From Echinimonas agarilytica (GTDB taxonomy: Bacteria; Pseudomonadota; Gammaproteobacteria; Enterobacterales; Neiellaceae): 64,000 nucleotides of DNA. The DNA lies in the NCBI RefSeq assembly GCF_023703465.1, contig NZ_JAMQGP010000006.1:186001-250000 (forward strand). Direction: 5' to 3'. The notes under the pieces were generated by a model. The model was not told the origin of the DNA. It saw nothing but the letters and a program-made list of their open reading frames with translations, and searched no databases. Positions 36,640-45,382 of this stretch are shown here, piece after piece. Position numbers and translations under genes: made by a program. Within the stretch, counting starts at the first letter, position 1. Every line of letters starts with the position of its first letter.

Positions 36640-36899
36640 TGGAAAGGCCGTTGAGGGGAGTAGATTAGTGGAGGTGGCAGGAAGCTACATTAAGGAAATT
36701 GACCTAAGGATAGGTTGCAAGGAAGCACAGGGAAGAACGCTAATATCAGGATGATGTTAGAAAAGGAAGTAGGAGACTTGTCTCCAGCGTCATGGAAGGC
36801 GTACTCGCGTTTTGCTCAAGTGACTCATGTAATTTACAAAGGGAACTTGCGTAACGCACTAAAAAGACCCCGGCCTTTGTGCCGGGGTCGATCTTTGTG
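36640..36899 (+). ncRNA. csrB: CsrB-type CsrA-sponge RNA, copy 2
   Basis: About 260 bases with eleven GGA motifs. Two are in textbook CsrA-binding hairpins: ACCTA/TAGGT closing an AGGA loop (36702-36715) and CTAATATC/GATGTTAG closing AGGAT (36740-36760, one G-U pair). The 5' part (TAGATTAGTGG, GGCAGG, AGCT, AAGGAA) aligns with copy 1, so the two are paralogues. It ends in a 9-bp hairpin GACCCCGGC/GCCGGGGTC (36866-36889) with a weak T tract, 15 bases before the convergent glycosidase-like gene ends. The exact 5' end is uncertain and no strong promoter is visible. Confidence 0.85.
36866..36899 (+). terminator. Terminator of CsrB-like RNA 2
   Basis: GACCCCGGC and GCCGGGGTC pair around CTTTGT; the following GATCTTTGTGG has few T, but an A run precedes the stem, so it may work better in the opposite direction. 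Confidence 0.7.
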
Positions 36900-36914
36900 G
36901 CCTACTCTGTACAT

Positions 36915-38132
36915 TTACAGCGCTAAGAAAATATCGCCATCTAGCGAACCGATTTTAAATTCAGTGCCGCGGCTCTGATCGGATACTCTCAAGTGAGGCG
37001 TGTTGAAGTTCACGGTTGATTCCGGGTTTCCTTTCGGGTTATGAATCACGGTGCCGCGGCTAAATACGCGTTGAAACAAGCCGTTTTCTAGTACCTTCCG
37101 ATCGTGCGTGGGCTTTCCTAAGTCGGCATCCCAAAATGAATACCAATCATGTAAATGGTCGGGTGTTGGCAGTGGGTTTACGTCTCCGTATAGCACATAC
37201 CCATTGCTGGAGGTCAGCGCCAATGTTGTGGTGGCTCTCATACGCGCTAGGTCCTTTCTTTCACCCCATACTTCCAAACCATTAATGTGTGGCGAGCGGA
37301 ATTGAGACTCAAAGAAGTCGAGTGCTTTTTCAATGCCGCTCCAACTGCAAAGCTTACTCGGATTACATTCCATGAATGCGCCGTTAATGTATTCGGCAAA
37401 CAACTCACCATCTTCAATGTCGTCGTGAATATTTACGTTGATCAATGCCTTATCGCCAATTGCATGGCGCACAGCTTTCACAACATTAATTTCACCGCTC
37501 CAATCAAGCATGATGCCGTCATACACGCCTGACTCAACTGCCAATCGCGACATGTCGCCAATCCGTTTTAGAAATTCTGGATGATGGTAGTTCAACATGT
37601 AGTAGGGCTCTGGGCCGTACTTCCAGCCTTGTACGCGGGTGCCATCTTCGTTTAGTAGCCAGAATGGGCTATCTTCGGGTAGGTAACTATTTGGAGCGTC
37701 GCGCCAACGGATTTCCATCAACATGACTAAGTTGGGATTCAGTGTGAGTAACTTTTTTCGGTTCTCTAATGCCTTATGCAATGACGCTGGGTTAAATGAT
37801 GTGGCCAGCCCTGCGTGTTGTTGTTGCCACTCAAGACCAAGCACTAACGGGGTATCAAAGCTGAGTTGGCTAATGGGCTCTTCCCACAATAAATCGTGCT
37901 TTGCGGCGGCGGCAATTCGCTGATCTAATGTGTCTAGAGGGTATTGCTCGGCCATGTCAACTGGGTTCCACGCCATAAATGCCGATGGAAAGGTTCGTTG
38001 CGCCACTCGCTCAGAAATATCACTGAGGTGAGACTGTGCTTGCGGCTTTACGTCAACATCAGTTCCGCTACAGCCAATCATAAGGGCGGCTGCGGTCAAT
38101 GTGATGCTGCGAAAATAATGTGAATTGATCAT
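36915..38132 (-). CDS. Putative glycoside hydrolase lipoprotein (GHL15-like barrel)
   Basis: A 405-residue lipoprotein with lipobox MIGC (Cys21) and a predicted (beta/alpha)8 barrel. Residues such as FMAWNP near the start, LMEIRWRDAP, and ESGVYDGIMLDWSGE resemble hypothetical glycosyl hydrolase family 15 proteins; the Asp in MLDW is a candidate catalytic acid. Family members are largely uncharacterised. It is convergent with the second CsrB-like RNA and otherwise isolated. Surface or periplasmic sugar processing is an inference. Confidence 0.68.
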   Translation of the reverse strand: MINSHYFRSITLTAAALMIGCSGTDVDVKPQAQSHLSDISERVAQRTFPSAFMAWNPVDMAEQYPLDTLDQRIAAAAKHDLLWEEPISQLSFDTPLVLGLEWQQQHAGLATSFNPASLHKALENRKKLLTLNPNLVMLMEIRWRDAPNSYLPEDSPFWLLNEDGTRVQGWKYGPEPYYMLNYHHPEFLKRIGDMSRLAVESGVYDGIMLDWSGEINVVKAVRHAIGDKALINVNIHDDIEDGELFAEYINGAFMECNPSKLCSWSGIEKALDFFESQFRSPHINGLEVWGERKDLARMRATTTLALTSSNGYVLYGDVNPLPTPDHLHDWYSFWDADLGKPTHDRKVLENGLFQRVFSRGTVIHNPKGNPESTVNFNTPHLRVSDQSRGTEFKIGSLDGDIFLAL

Positions 38133-38353
38133 GTGTTGCTCCGAGGCAATGAATGTAGCCCACCCATTTAAGGCCGTGAGTATATTGAGTCAGGACTATG
38201 ACCTATTTGTTGCAACATCGGCATGGCTTGGTGCGCTAATTAGCTACGTTGTTAAGCTCTTCCACTGCTATTTTGAGTGATGTTTTGCGGCTATTAATAT
38301 ATTGAGTTTGGGCTCTAGTGGGGGTAATGTGCAGCACATAAATACTCAGCAGA

Positions 38354-38863
38354 ATGATGATCTTGACCATGACAGAACCCGTCACCATTTTTTATTTAGA
38401 AATGCTTTCAGCCGACCAAGTGTGCGGCAAGGAAAGCTCATCAAGTCAGGCGGTACTGACGGAATGTGCGGATAAGAATTTTGCGATTAATCGGTTTTTC
38501 TATCAATACGTGGGTGAATCTTGGCAATGGCACGACAAATTATCGTGGCGTGAATCACAATGGCGCGATTATGCGCACCGTGATGAGTTGAAGTTGTTCA
38601 TGCTGACTTGGCATGGTACTCCGGCTGGCTACTTTGAGCTGGAAAAGCACACCGACGGCTCTGTCGAAATTGTGTATTTTGGATTGGCTAACGCATACAC
38701 CGACAAAGGCTTGGGGGGCTTTTTACTCACGCAAGCGTTGCAGCAAGCTTGGGCTTGGCAAGCCACTCGGGTGTGGGTTCATACGTGTAGTTTGGATCAT
38801 CCCTACGCATTAAAAAACTATCAGTCGCGTGGCATGACCCTTTATAAAACAGAGGTTGAGTGA
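38354..38863 (+). CDS. GNAT-family N-acetyltransferase
   Basis: A 169-residue GNAT protein. The acetyl-CoA site is seen in GLANAYTDKGLGGFLLTQALQQAW, and the C-terminal TCSLDHPYALKNYQSRGM is typical of the family. In-frame ATGs exist at 38354, 38357 and 38369; none has a strong ribosome site. Substrate unknown. It ends convergent to smp, with one base between the stops. Confidence 0.8.
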   Translation: MMILTMTEPVTIFYLEMLSADQVCGKESSSSQAVLTECADKNFAINRFFYQYVGESWQWHDKLSWRESQWRDYAHRDELKLFMLTWHGTPAGYFELEKHTDGSVEIVYFGLANAYTDKGLGGFLLTQALQQAWAWQATRVWVHTCSLDHPYALKNYQSRGMTLYKTEVE

Positions 38864-38864
38864 T

Positions 38865-39527
38865 TTAAGAAGGGGTGTCGTCTGCTTTGGTGGTAGACCC
38901 ATCGTTTGGGCTAGCAAGTTGATGGCGTCGTGTTCGGCTTGCTGCTCGAATGCCTCGGCGTACGCTCCCCGACAAAAGAAATCCGGCAATGGCCGCCATC
39001 AAAAGCGATAACCGAGAGCGCTCGTCAATCACTCTACGAATTTGAGTGGAGTCGGCCATCATCTCTAAGTACAGCACCGAAAACTGCAAGTAACCAATGG
39101 CTTCGCCTTGGGAGTACACATAAGACACGCGAGGGGTGAGCCGCACCGCAGGGTCGTCATGAATGAGTTGCTTGAGGCGGTCTTTGAGTGGCATGTAGTC
39201 GTCACTGGTTGATACTAAATAGCCGTTAATGTCGTAAATGGCCACATCTTGAATGGCAGGGTGATGAGTTAAGGTGGTGGCCATGAGGTTCAATGACTCT
39301 TCATCTTGATCCTGCAACAGCAAAGACGCAGCATTGGCTGTTTGCTCCACTAAAGACCGAGTGACCGTTTGAGTTTGCGATTCAAGCAACTGCTTTTCCA
39401 TCACCTTGGAGCCTTGCATGATATGCAATACAGCAAGAATTAACGCCAACGCAATCAGTAATTGAAAGAAGCGACTACGGCGTCTGGGTGATAGGCTAAT
39501 CGTACTTTGTGGCACGTGCTCGAACAT
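38865..39527 (-). CDS. smp: Smp/YtjB-family inner-membrane protein
   Basis: A 220-residue protein with a helix near residues 19-38 (FFQLLIALALILAVLH), a periplasmic region of about 130 residues and a second helix near 172-188. This and its place divergent from serB match Smp/YtjB (AhpA) of other gammaproteobacteria. The periplasmic segment resembles a small sensor fold. Function is not established; it has been linked to hemolysin expression in some species. Confidence 0.8.
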   Translation of the reverse strand: MFEHVPQSTISLSPRRRSRFFQLLIALALILAVLHIMQGSKVMEKQLLESQTQTVTRSLVEQTANAASLLLQDQDEESLNLMATTLTHHPAIQDVAIYDINGYLVSTSDDYMPLKDRLKQLIHDDPAVRLTPRVSYVYSQGEAIGYLQFSVLYLEMMADSTQIRRVIDERSRLSLLMAAIAGFLLSGSVRRGIRAASRTRRHQLASPNDGSTTKADDTPS

Positions 39528-39601
39528 CCTAAGGTTTACGTCCTACCCCTAAGACTACTACTATAGCGCCATTGAATAAAACATCGATTTGGAGTTGTGC
39601 T

Positions 39602-40654
39602 TTGACACATCGTATCAGTATCGCTATTTCAGCGGCAGAACGTTCGAGTTCTGAATTCTTACTTGAGCTTGTGAAGTCTCAGAAAATTACGGCAATTCAA
39701 TCAATTACAAACGATTCATTGAGTGCGATAACTCAACAAACGTTGGCACCAAAGCAAGTTGTTGTATTGCCTAAAGAGAGTTGCCGTGTGGTGGTTCAAG
39801 GCGACTTGAGCCTTGATGACGTGTCTGATTGCATTACGTCTTTGAATGTTGAGGTGGTTCGCACTCACATCATAGACGACTTGTTAGCGCAAAAAGCAAT
39901 TGGCGCTGTGGTTTTGGGCTTAGCTGAAGCGCCACATGATTTGACTGCGCTTCAGGCTCTGGCCGCCGATCACAAGTGGGAAGTTAATTTACTTGAAGGC
40001 GATGATATATCGACTCAAGCGCCGGGCGTATTATTGATGGACATGGACTCAACCGCCATTCAAATTGAGTGCATTGACGAAATTGCCAAACTTGCAGGTG
40101 TGGGCGAGCAAGTGTCTGAAGTGACGGAATTAGCCATGCAAGGCAAGCTCGACTTTGCCGAAAGTTTGCGAGCCCGTGTTGCCACGCTCAAAGATGCTGA
40201 TGAAGGCATTATTGCGTCTGTTCGCAATACGTTGCCTATGTCGCAAGGCTTACCTGAATTGGTAAAAGCCCTTCAAGCTGCACAATGGAAAGTTGCCATT
40301 GCTTCTGGCGGCTTTACTTACTTTGCTGACTATCTGAAAGACCAATTGGGCTTAGATGCCGCGTACGCCAACGAGCTCGAAATTATTGATGGCAAGCTCA
40401 CGGGGCAAGTTAAAGGTGGCATTGTTGATGCTCAGAAAAAAGCAGATGTGTTGTTAGAGATTGCCGACCAACATAGTATTCCTCATGCTCGCACCGTGGC
40501 CGCAGGCGATGGCGCGAATGACCTTGTGATGATGGCGGCTTCAGGATTGGGGGTGGCTTTTCATGCCAAGGAAGTGGTTGCTGTTCAAGCCACCACGGCC
40601 ATTAAATATAATGGCTTAGAAGGTGTGTATTACATTATCGCATCGGCGCCATAG
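39602..40654 (+). CDS. serB: Phosphoserine phosphatase
   Basis: About 350 residues of the HAD superfamily. The nucleophile motif DMDSTAIQIECIDE contains Asp147 and Asp149; ASGGFTYF and GDGANDLVMM are the following HAD motifs. SerB hydrolyses phosphoserine in serine synthesis. An N-terminal regulatory region of about 135 residues precedes the catalytic domain, as in E. coli SerB. The TTG at 39602 is chosen because GGAG lies seven bases upstream; an in-frame TTG at 39572 is possible but without a ribosome site. Divergent from smp. Confidence 0.93.
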   Translation: MTHRISIAISAAERSSSEFLLELVKSQKITAIQSITNDSLSAITQQTLAPKQVVVLPKESCRVVVQGDLSLDDVSDCITSLNVEVVRTHIIDDLLAQKAIGAVVLGLAEAPHDLTALQALAADHKWEVNLLEGDDISTQAPGVLLMDMDSTAIQIECIDEIAKLAGVGEQVSEVTELAMQGKLDFAESLRARVATLKDADEGIIASVRNTLPMSQGLPELVKALQAAQWKVAIASGGFTYFADYLKDQLGLDAAYANELEIIDGKLTGQVKGGIVDAQKKADVLLEIADQHSIPHARTVAAGDGANDLVMMAASGLGVAFHAKEVVAVQATTAIKYNGLEGVYYIIASAP

Positions 40655-40659
40655 TCGGC

Positions 40660-43119
40660 TTAAACTGGTTCAGGTGCGGCTGTATTGTTGATACAAAGTC
40701 GCACCATCATTTCCTCTGTAATATCCACAATTTCGCCAATTCCCATAATCGAAAATAGCTGCTTTTCGAGTTGCTGTGCTTTATGAGAAGCATAATCACT
40801 AATGTAATGCAGCTCTTTGTTAATGGACGTGAAATTTGGATTTCCATATCTTGAGACATTGATTCGAACGGCAAAGAAGTCTGATTTTTTCTTAGCGGCT
40901 TCAATAAATGCTTGTGCCTCAATAGGGTCAGAGGTGTCTTGCAAGTACATGCATTCCACTTCTGTAATTTTGTTATTGGCACCGCGTTGAGCCGCAATTA
41001 AGCACTCAGCAAAACAGCCTATTCCGCCTTCTTGCAGCACTCTCAGTGGTCGCAATATCATTTGATTGAATTGCGGCCCTCGCTCAATGATGGTGAGGTT
41101 TACAAAACGACCTTGAGGGTTTTTAGTTTGCTGGTGAAGTTGCTCTAAGAAACTGACAATACCGTTGTCGTCATTGCTGGTGGCCACATGAGATACTTGG
41201 ACCTTGTTTTCAATTCGGCTCACAAAGAGCGCAGGGTGGGGCAATATGGGCACCAGCATGTTTCGCAATGCACTCACATAATCGGGCAGTGACGCTTGCT
41301 CCGTCGTTTTCTTGAGCTTATCGGCATTAAGCTTTAATAAGTTCTTCATGAACGGCACAACCGTTGGGTGAACGGTGTCATTGTTAACCCGTAAACTGAT
41401 CAGAGTTTGAGATTGATTCATGGCCACGACTCGATAGGGCACATCAGTCAGTTTTGCACTTTTATCTAAATTTTGGAGTTTGGGTACCGAAATCATAATC
41501 AAATCGCCTTCGGCCACAGGGAGCGATTTTTTAAGCTGAATTTGTAAGCCTTTTCCTGAAAGATTAATGGTACTGCCACTTGCTGCGCGTTCCGTCATAC
41601 GAGCGGTCACGTCGGTTCGATACATGTAGCGTGGTTCGCTCCGTTGATGGCGAAATTCAAATGACTCTTCTTGAATTGGGTTGCCTGTCATTTTCAATTG
41701 GAATTGAGCTAACTGGTTTGCATCGTTCAGTTCAGAACGATACAAGGTGCGATAGCAGTTCGCGCCCATTCGACTTGTGATGTCGAATAACATCACCACG
41801 CCTTTGAGGGGAGCAAGTTTGGCCCGTGATTCGCGGTCGAGCTGCTGTGTGTTGATCTTCTGCTTCATTTCTTCGGGCAATGCGAGCGGCCGAGTTGCAT
41901 CTTGTTGAGAAAGAGCATGAATGGTTGCAGACATTACACGCCAACTGTCACGCTGACTGCCCGTTTGAAAGAACAGTTCTTTCAGGCCTTTTTCTTCGAG
42001 CTCTTGGTGTGACGCAACATAATAATTAAGTTGCCCATTGGCCAAATGAGAGAAGCTATAAAGCAAGGTCGTTTGGCCCTTTTTCATAGCCGCAGACAAT
42101 TCTCGAATACGCGCCGTGGTGAGCATACTGCCAATATGCAAGCGCCCATTGAGTCCTCGCCAGTAGTCAAACAGTTCTTGATTGGCTTGGCTACGAAGTG
42201 TGCGAATAGGTTTCAGACCTTGCTCGGTGAGGCCAATTAGAATGGGGATTCCGGTCACTTGCCTAAAATAAGCATCTTCAAAGCCGCGAGATTGAACTGA
42301 TTCAACCGCTGAATCTGTGTCTATAGTGAGTCGTGCTCGATTAGCCTCAAAATAACGTTCGATGCGTTCAGTGAGCATTTTATCATTGTCTACGCGTTGT
42401 AAACGAACCCACTTGTGCAGTGCATTTTGCTTGTGAACTCCAATCAGACGGTAGCGGCCTTGCCAGTTGTCGGGAGTTAAGTCGTCACCAAATCTCATAA
42501 AACTGAGATCGATATGAACGATGGCTTTTTCAATTAAGTGAATATGTGCGGGCAGGCGAAGCTTAATGCCTTGAATGGAAAAGTCTGAAATATATGCGTC
42601 TATGCGACGGTCGCCAGGCAATACCGCATTGACTTTAGCGGATAGTATTAAGCGTTCTGCGCGGCGCTGAACATGAGAGCCTAGTTTGAGCAGTGGCACA
42701 TTGTACATCGATGCGGCCACATCGGGGTTCAAGTCTTCGGCATTAACATTGTTCGCTTTGGTTGGCGCTGCTTTATTCGCTGCACGGAGTGATTTTTCAA
42801 CCGCTATGACGGTTTCATAGACACCCATGGTGTAGCGCCCGAACACTTTCATTTCGCGCTCAAACGCAACTTGAGTATGGCTGTCTAAATAATGGGTTAT
42901 TCCTGCGACTGTGACCGATTTGGCGTTTTCACCGGCTCTAGGGCGGCAGTCGATGACCCTAATGCAAGGCTCTGCTAGGCGTTTTAGCTCCATTTTGATA
43001 AAGAACTGTGCTTGGTTTGGCTCGGTTCGAACGAAGCGCGCTAAAAGCTCTCCGAATTCCGGATCTTTGACCAAGGGCTTTAATTGTTCAATTAAAGGGC
43101 GGTAAGTTTCTATATCCAT
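40660..43119 (-). CDS. Large PilZ-domain protein (probable cyclic-di-GMP receptor)
   Basis: An 819-residue soluble protein. Two regions look like PilZ domains: one around residues 150-250 (RRAERLILSAKV, then DFSIQGIKLRLP) and one around 485-600 (RSEPRYMYRTDV, then NLSGKGLQI), the second having the RxxxR and D/NxSxxG pattern that binds cyclic-di-GMP. The rest is helical and unassigned. Orthologues of this size are common beside radA in this bacterial group. It is divergent from radA and convergent with serB. It may link cyclic-di-GMP to motility or attachment. Confidence 0.75.
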   Translation of the reverse strand: MDIETYRPLIEQLKPLVKDPEFGELLARFVRTEPNQAQFFIKMELKRLAEPCIRVIDCRPRAGENAKSVTVAGITHYLDSHTQVAFEREMKVFGRYTMGVYETVIAVEKSLRAANKAAPTKANNVNAEDLNPDVAASMYNVPLLKLGSHVQRRAERLILSAKVNAVLPGDRRIDAYISDFSIQGIKLRLPAHIHLIEKAIVHIDLSFMRFGDDLTPDNWQGRYRLIGVHKQNALHKWVRLQRVDNDKMLTERIERYFEANRARLTIDTDSAVESVQSRGFEDAYFRQVTGIPILIGLTEQGLKPIRTLRSQANQELFDYWRGLNGRLHIGSMLTTARIRELSAAMKKGQTTLLYSFSHLANGQLNYYVASHQELEEKGLKELFFQTGSQRDSWRVMSATIHALSQQDATRPLALPEEMKQKINTQQLDRESRAKLAPLKGVVMLFDITSRMGANCYRTLYRSELNDANQLAQFQLKMTGNPIQEESFEFRHQRSEPRYMYRTDVTARMTERAASGSTINLSGKGLQIQLKKSLPVAEGDLIMISVPKLQNLDKSAKLTDVPYRVVAMNQSQTLISLRVNNDTVHPTVVPFMKNLLKLNADKLKKTTEQASLPDYVSALRNMLVPILPHPALFVSRIENKVQVSHVATSNDDNGIVSFLEQLHQQTKNPQGRFVNLTIIERGPQFNQMILRPLRVLQEGGIGCFAECLIAAQRGANNKITEVECMYLQDTSDPIEAQAFIEAAKKKSDFFAVRINVSRYGNPNFTSINKELHYISDYASHKAQQLEKQLFSIMGIGEIVDITEEMMVRLCINNTAAPEPV

Positions 43120-43216
43120 GATGAAGCGACCGATATACCAAAAGCGTCAATAACAAGTTGCAGACATTTTATCTAAGCACGTAGTATGCCACCAAAGTAT
43201 TGGGATCTTCACAATT

Positions 43217-44584
43217 ATGGCAAAATCTAAAACATCATTTGTCTGCACTGAATGTGGTTCAGACTTTCCACGTTGGCAGGGGCAGTGCAGTTCGTGTCAA
43301 GAGTGGAACACTATATCGGAAGTTCGCTTAAGCAGTGCTCCGACCCGCAATCCGGTGGCAAATCGCCAAGGGTATACGGGAGCAACACAGGCCAAAGTGC
43401 AAACCTTGAATGAAATCGACTTGCAACAGTTGCCTCGTTTTAGCAGTGGTTTTAGTGAGCTTGATCGAGTGCTCGGTGGCGGAATCGTGCCGGGTTCAGC
43501 CATTCTGATTGGCGGTAACCCAGGCGCAGGTAAAAGTACGTTATTACTCCAGGTGATGTGCCAATTAGCCCAAGCGCGCAAAGCGCTTTACATCACAGGC
43601 GAAGAGTCGCTTCAGCAAGTGGCGATGCGGGCTCAACGACTGAACTTGCCCGTTGATAAACTCAGAATGCTGGCAGAAACCAATGTTGAGTCCATCTGTC
43701 AGTTGGCGGAGCAAGAGAAACCCGACATCATTGTGATTGATTCAATACAAGTGATGCATTTAGACGATATTCAGTCTGCGCCTGGTAGCGTATCGCAAGT
43801 TCGAGAGTCCGCTGCATTCTTAACGCGATATGCAAAGCAAACCGGCACTGCCATTATCATGGTAGGCCATGTGACCAAAGACGGCTCGCTTGCGGGGCCG
43901 AAGGTTTTGGAACACTGCATAGACTGTGCTGTTATGGTTGATGGCTCTTCTGATAGTCGCTTTCGAACCCTCCGTGGTAACAAGAACCGTTTTGGCCCTG
44001 TGAATGAGCTCGGTGTCTTTGCCATGACTGGGCAGGGCTTGAAAGAAGTGTCGAATCCTTCCGCTATTTTCTTATCGCAAGCTGAAGAGCAAGCACCAGG
44101 CAGTATTGTGATGGTTGTTTGGGAAGGCACACGGCCCTTGTTAGTTGAAATTCAAGCGCTGGCCGATTACACCCAATTGTCCAACCCTCGACGTGTAGCT
44201 GTGGGGCTGGAGCAAAACCGATTGGCCATGCTGCTGGCAGTAATGCATCGGCATGGTGGTTTGCAAATGTCTGATCAGGATGTGTTTGTGAATGTTGTGG
44301 GTGGTGTGCGAGTTGCTGAAACAGGCGCCGATTTAGCATTGTTGCTGGCGCTCGTTTCGAGCTTTAAGAATCAAGTCTTGCCGCACGATTGGGTCGTTTT
44401 TGGTGAGGTGGGGTTGTCTGGAGAGATTCGCCCTGTGGCCAATGGTCAAGAACGCATTCAAGAGGCTGCCAAACACGGTTTTAAGCGCGCTATTGTTCCG
44501 GCTGCAAACGCACCGAAAGAGGCCATCAAAGGCATTGAGATTGTGCCTGTTAAATCTCTGAATGAAGCCTTGGACGCAATATAA
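43217..44584 (+). CDS. radA: DNA repair protein RadA
   Basis: A 455-residue RecA-like helicase. It has an N-terminal C4 zinc finger (CTECGSDFPRWQGQCSSC), a Walker A motif GGNPGAGKST near residues 99-108, the RadA-specific KNRFG motif at residues 256-260 and a C-terminal Lon-like domain (LSGEIRPV). RadA promotes branch migration during recombinational repair. Divergent from the large PilZ gene. Length matches E. coli RadA (460). Confidence 0.96.
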   Translation: MAKSKTSFVCTECGSDFPRWQGQCSSCQEWNTISEVRLSSAPTRNPVANRQGYTGATQAKVQTLNEIDLQQLPRFSSGFSELDRVLGGGIVPGSAILIGGNPGAGKSTLLLQVMCQLAQARKALYITGEESLQQVAMRAQRLNLPVDKLRMLAETNVESICQLAEQEKPDIIVIDSIQVMHLDDIQSAPGSVSQVRESAAFLTRYAKQTGTAIIMVGHVTKDGSLAGPKVLEHCIDCAVMVDGSSDSRFRTLRGNKNRFGPVNELGVFAMTGQGLKEVSNPSAIFLSQAEEQAPGSIVMVVWEGTRPLLVEIQALADYTQLSNPRRVAVGLEQNRLAMLLAVMHRHGGLQMSDQDVFVNVVGGVRVAETGADLALLLALVSSFKNQVLPHDWVVFGEVGLSGEIRPVANGQERIQEAAKHGFKRAIVPAANAPKEAIKGIEIVPVKSLNEALDAI

Positions 44585-44622
44585 AAAAGCCCGATGTTGC
44601 GCATGCAACATCGGGCTTTTTT
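44583..44622. terminator. Bidirectional rho-independent terminator
   Basis: A perfect 18-bp inverted repeat (core GCCCGATGTTGC) with a GCAT loop, flanked by A6 and T6, between radA and the convergent small PilZ gene. Confidence 0.92.
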
Positions 44623-44637
44623 CAATTCTGAAAAACA

Positions 44638-45000
44638 TTACCGAACGGCAAGCAATTGCTCCATTTCTCGGTGAAGTGCGCCTTCATCGCCCAAGTTTAA
44701 TTCAATAACGCGGCGAAGCTCACTCATGCTTTCTATGTCTAAGGCGTCAATCACGAATGCTAATACTGAACCATTTTGTCGCAGCAAATGAGCTTTGAAC
44801 TCTAAATCAAGCTGAGACTGTGGGATGTGCAAATGAATTCTGATGGTGGCGTTGGGCTCCAGTTCAATGCGCTCGCAATTAAGCAAAACGCCTTTAAACG
44901 ATAAGTCGATTAAAGTTGAAGGCCAGCGTTCTCCATGCTGAATTATTTCCACAGGCCAATCTAATACTATCCTTGAAAACTGGCGACGTTCTTCCATCAT
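44638..45000 (-). CDS. Small PilZ-domain protein
   Basis: A 120-residue single PilZ domain. RRQFSRI near the start and DLSFKGVLLNC (about residues 32-42) match the RxxxR and D/NxSxxG cyclic-di-GMP-binding pattern. Two adjacent ATG codons (45000, 44997) could start it. Convergent with radA; the second PilZ gene of this neighbourhood. Confidence 0.82.
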   Translation of the reverse strand: MMEERRQFSRIVLDWPVEIIQHGERWPSTLIDLSFKGVLLNCERIELEPNATIRIHLHIPQSQLDLEFKAHLLRQNGSVLAFVIDALDIESMSELRRVIELNLGDEGALHREMEQLLAVR

Positions 45001-45070
45001 TGAACCTTATTTGTCATTCGTATTTCTACATTTCAGTATAAGCCTGATCGCGTGCGACTCCAAATTTGAC

Positions 45071-45382
45071 CTACCTCATTCGAGAGGGGCGTGGTCTAGA
45101 AGGCAACGACGGCATAGGGCGAGGCCTTGGCATTGGTTTAACATTATGCGGAGGCGCAATGGGCTGAACGGGTTTGGGAGGACGAGTTCCCGGGCGGTCC
45201 GGCCTTGGTGGCGGTACTACAATTGTTGGCCCTCGGTTCCAGTTGTTGTAATACCAAGGGTCATACCAACCACTGCCATAATAAGCCGACACGCCAACAC
45301 TTGTGCTGACATTGTCTGAGCTCGAACAGCTTACCAATGAAGTACCGCTGACCAATATGATGAACATCAAAAAGTATTTCAT
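45071..45382 (-). CDS. Proline-rich small lipoprotein
   Basis: A 103-residue protein with a lipoprotein signal ending at LVSC (Cys19), a Tyr/Trp-rich middle (YYGSGWYDPWYYNNW) and a Pro/Arg-rich tail. The ATG at 45382 follows AGGAGG, which lies inside the end of the upstream gene; its A is shared with that gene's TAA stop, so translation is coupled. The family is not recognised. It may be a cell-envelope structural peptide. Confidence 0.75.
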   Translation of the reverse strand: MKYFLMFIILVSGTSLVSCSSSDNVSTSVGVSAYYGSGWYDPWYYNNWNRGPTIVVPPPRPDRPGTRPPKPVQPIAPPHNVKPMPRPRPMPSLPSRPRPSRMR

